Below the pieces are notes generated by a model, which was not told the origin of the DNA, made no database searches, and was given only the letters and a program-made list of their open reading frames with translations. This document shows positions 22,362 to 23,468 of a stretch of 23,468 bases of DNA, in pieces; the first letter of the stretch is position 1; each line of letters begins with the position of its first letter. The stretch is taken from positions 1-23,468 of the forward strand of contig JAISMA010000216.1 in assembly GCA_031276985.1 (NCBI GenBank), given 5' to 3'. The stretch comes from Helicobacteraceae bacterium. GTDB taxonomy: Bacteria > Campylobacterota > Campylobacteria > Campylobacterales > SZUA-545. The position numbers and the translations under genes are program-made.

Positions 22362-22739
22362 ATGAGCGCGATATTATTTGTGGCGATCGGCGGAGCGCTT
22401 GGCGCATTGGCGCGTTATGGCGTGTCGATTGGCGCGGCGAAACTATTTGGCGACGGCTTTCCATACGCCACGCTGATTGTTAACGCGATCGGCGCGTTTA
22501 CGGCATTGTTTTTATTAACGCTGATCGCGCAAAAAACCGCATTAACGCCACAACTCAAACTCTTTGCAATTGTAGGTTTTTTGGGCGCTTTTACCACCTT
22601 TTCGGCGTTTGCGTACGAGACGATCGCGTTGGCGCAAAACGGCGCGTGGATAAAGGCGATCGCTAACGTTTTATTAAATAACTTTTTAGCGCTTTTATGC
22701 GGCGTTTTTGGCATATTTGCCGCGCGCGCAATCGTTTAA
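22362..22739 (+). CDS. crcB: Fluoride channel CrcB/FluC
   Basis: Small dimeric membrane channel that expels fluoride, 125 residues from the ATG at 22362, with four hydrophobic helices. Family signatures: GGALGALARYGVS at the N-terminus, TLIVNAIGAF (the NxxG motif) and GFLGAFTTFSAFAYE, the phenylalanine-lined pore and FTTFS break. A TTG at 22338 would add eight basic residues. The ATG gives the typical start directly before the first helix, though neither has an ideally placed ribosome binding site. No fluoride riboswitch (GGnGATGGnG... type) is seen upstream. Host-like composition resumes here after the R-M cassette. Confidence 0.93.
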   Translation: MSAILFVAIGGALGALARYGVSIGAAKLFGDGFPYATLIVNAIGAFTALFLLTLIAQKTALTPQLKLFAIVGFLGAFTTFSAFAYETIALAQNGAWIKAIANVLLNNFLALLCGVFGIFAARAIV

Positions 22740-22748
22740 GGAGAAAAA

Positions 22749-23114
22749 ATGATTACAGAACAAACGATAGAAAAATTCGCGCTTAAACAAAAAGGCGCGA
22801 TAAAAGAGTATAAACCAAGTTGGGATTCCACGCTTTATCGCATTGACGGCAAGATATTTGTTTTGCTTATGCACTACAAAAAACCTCCAATGATGAATTT
22901 CAAAAACGATCCGTTTATAAACGTTCATTTACGCGAAAAATATAGCGATATTACGGCGGCTTACCATATGAATAAAAAACATTGGAATACGCTCTATTAT
23001 GAATATAGCGCGATCGACGAGGATTTTTTGGAACAGCTTATACGGGAATCTTACGAAATCGTTTTTGATTCGCTTACTAAAAAGCAAAAATTGGCTTTAA
23101 CGGCGCAATTTTGA
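22749..23114 (+). CDS. MmcQ/YjbR (DUF419) family protein
   Basis: 121 residues with the CyaY-like fold of the YjbR family. The hallmarks are YRIDGKIFVLLM, NFKNDPFINVHLREKY, AAYHMNKKHWNTLYY (the conserved HMNKxHW motif, about 72-81) and LIRESYEIVFDSLTKKQK. Members are described as possible DNA-binding proteins, but the role is not established. The ATG follows AAGGAG, which overlaps the crcB stop region. The two genes are 9 bases apart and probably form one transcript. Confidence 0.9.
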   Translation: MITEQTIEKFALKQKGAIKEYKPSWDSTLYRIDGKIFVLLMHYKKPPMMNFKNDPFINVHLREKYSDITAAYHMNKKHWNTLYYEYSAIDEDFLEQLIRESYEIVFDSLTKKQKLALTAQF

Positions 23115-23120
23115 TATAAT
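23115..23120 (+). promoter_or_regulatory. Extended -10 promoter of the LprI-like gene
   Basis: TTGATATAATC contains TG-n-TATAAT directly after the stop of the preceding gene, 29 bases before the ATG at 23149, giving a leader of about 20 bases that contains GAAGGAGAG. Confidence 0.65.
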
Positions 23121-23148
23121 CATTAAAACAAAATATGAAGGAGAGTTT

Positions 23149-23468
23149 ATGAAAAAAGCATGCGTTAATGCGGTAGTTTTGCTCTGTTTGTCCGCTTCGT
23201 GCTTTGCCGATGTTAATTGCAAAGATCCGCAAACGCAACTTGAAATGAACCAATGCGCCGCGGAGGAGTTCGACGCCGCCGACAAGGAGCTGAACGCGCT
23301 CTATTCGTCTTATAGAAAATCGCTTGATTCTAAAAGTAAAGCCGCGCTCAAAGAGGCGCAAAGCGCATGGATAAAGTTTCGCGATCTCGATTGCGCTTTT
23401 GAAACAATCGGATCGCTTGGCGGCAGTATGCATAACATGATATTTAGTAGATGTCTTATCGAAAAAAC
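23149..23468 (+). CDS. Secreted LprI-like (DUF1311) protein, 3' end beyond the window
   Basis: 106 codons are visible and the frame is open at the window end. A signal peptide (1-20, MKKACVNAVVLLCLSASCFA) would export it. The mature part starts DVNCKDPQTQLEMNQCAAEE (Cys24, Cys36) and continues EFDAADKELNALYSSYRKSL and AWIKFRDLDCAFE, which is the LprI/DUF1311 pattern of paired cysteines around a helical hairpin. LprI-type proteins include a lysozyme inhibitor, but most members are uncharacterised periplasmic proteins. The start is supported by GAAGGAGAG four to twelve bases upstream and by its own extended -10 promoter. Confidence 0.85.
   Translation, partial: MKKACVNAVVLLCLSASCFADVNCKDPQTQLEMNQCAAEEFDAADKELNALYSSYRKSLDSKSKAALKEAQSAWIKFRDLDCAFETIGSLGGSMHNMIFSRCLIEK

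Overview
The window reads as the chromosome of a Campylobacterota (epsilonproteobacterial) organism with a fairly high GC content for that group. Evidence: a tsaE-lptB-rpoN run, a CheX-like/fliN/fliO flagellar cluster, a short Ppx/GppA, an amidohydrolase of the aminofutalosine deaminase type (menaquinone via futalosine), and an F-ATPase c subunit with an N-terminal leader. No species can be named from sequence alone. The octamer GCGATCGC (the cyanobacterial HIP1 word) and GATC in general are strikingly frequent in the host genes.

Layout. 1-1972 (minus): sppA (cut by the window edge) translationally coupled behind an aminofutalosine-deaminase-like gene. A divergent promoter separates these from yebC and ppx/gppA (plus, 2043-3652). 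3653-5040 is a decayed region with palindromic dispersed repeats and the C-terminal half of selU (tRNA 2-selenouridine synthase) on the minus strand. 5041-11594 is all minus: a UvrD/PcrA helicase, tRNA-Leu(GAG), atpE with its own terminator, and the overlapping operon S4-trpD-tsaE-lptB-rpoN. 11657-12142 (plus) is the N-terminal half of the same selU, itself frameshifted, fused to a fragment of a TPR gene. 12385-14660 is accessory: a CI/LexA-type repressor, its operator-like sites, a strongly structured leader, one small orphan gene and several palindromic repeats. 14661-16613 (minus) is CheX-like-fliN-fliO followed by an orphan gene. 16705-20261 (plus) is a TSUP permease coupled to uvrA. 20329-22300 is an AT-rich, GATC-poor type II restriction-modification pair. 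22362-23468 is crcB, a YjbR-family gene and the start of an LprI-like secreted protein.

Main observations. (1) The two selU halves lie about 7.8 kb apart in opposite orientation, and inverting the segment of roughly 4384-12140 would rejoin them, so a chromosomal inversion with an endpoint inside selU appears to have destroyed the gene. (2) Upstream of the orphan gene at 13928 is a 26-bp inverted repeat whose loop carries CTCCTAA, the exact complement of that gene's ribosome binding site, which suggests an RNA switch in a phage-like control region. (3) A family of palindromic GTCATTC...GAATCC units forms small MITE-like elements, one of which supplies the C-terminus of the orphan protein.
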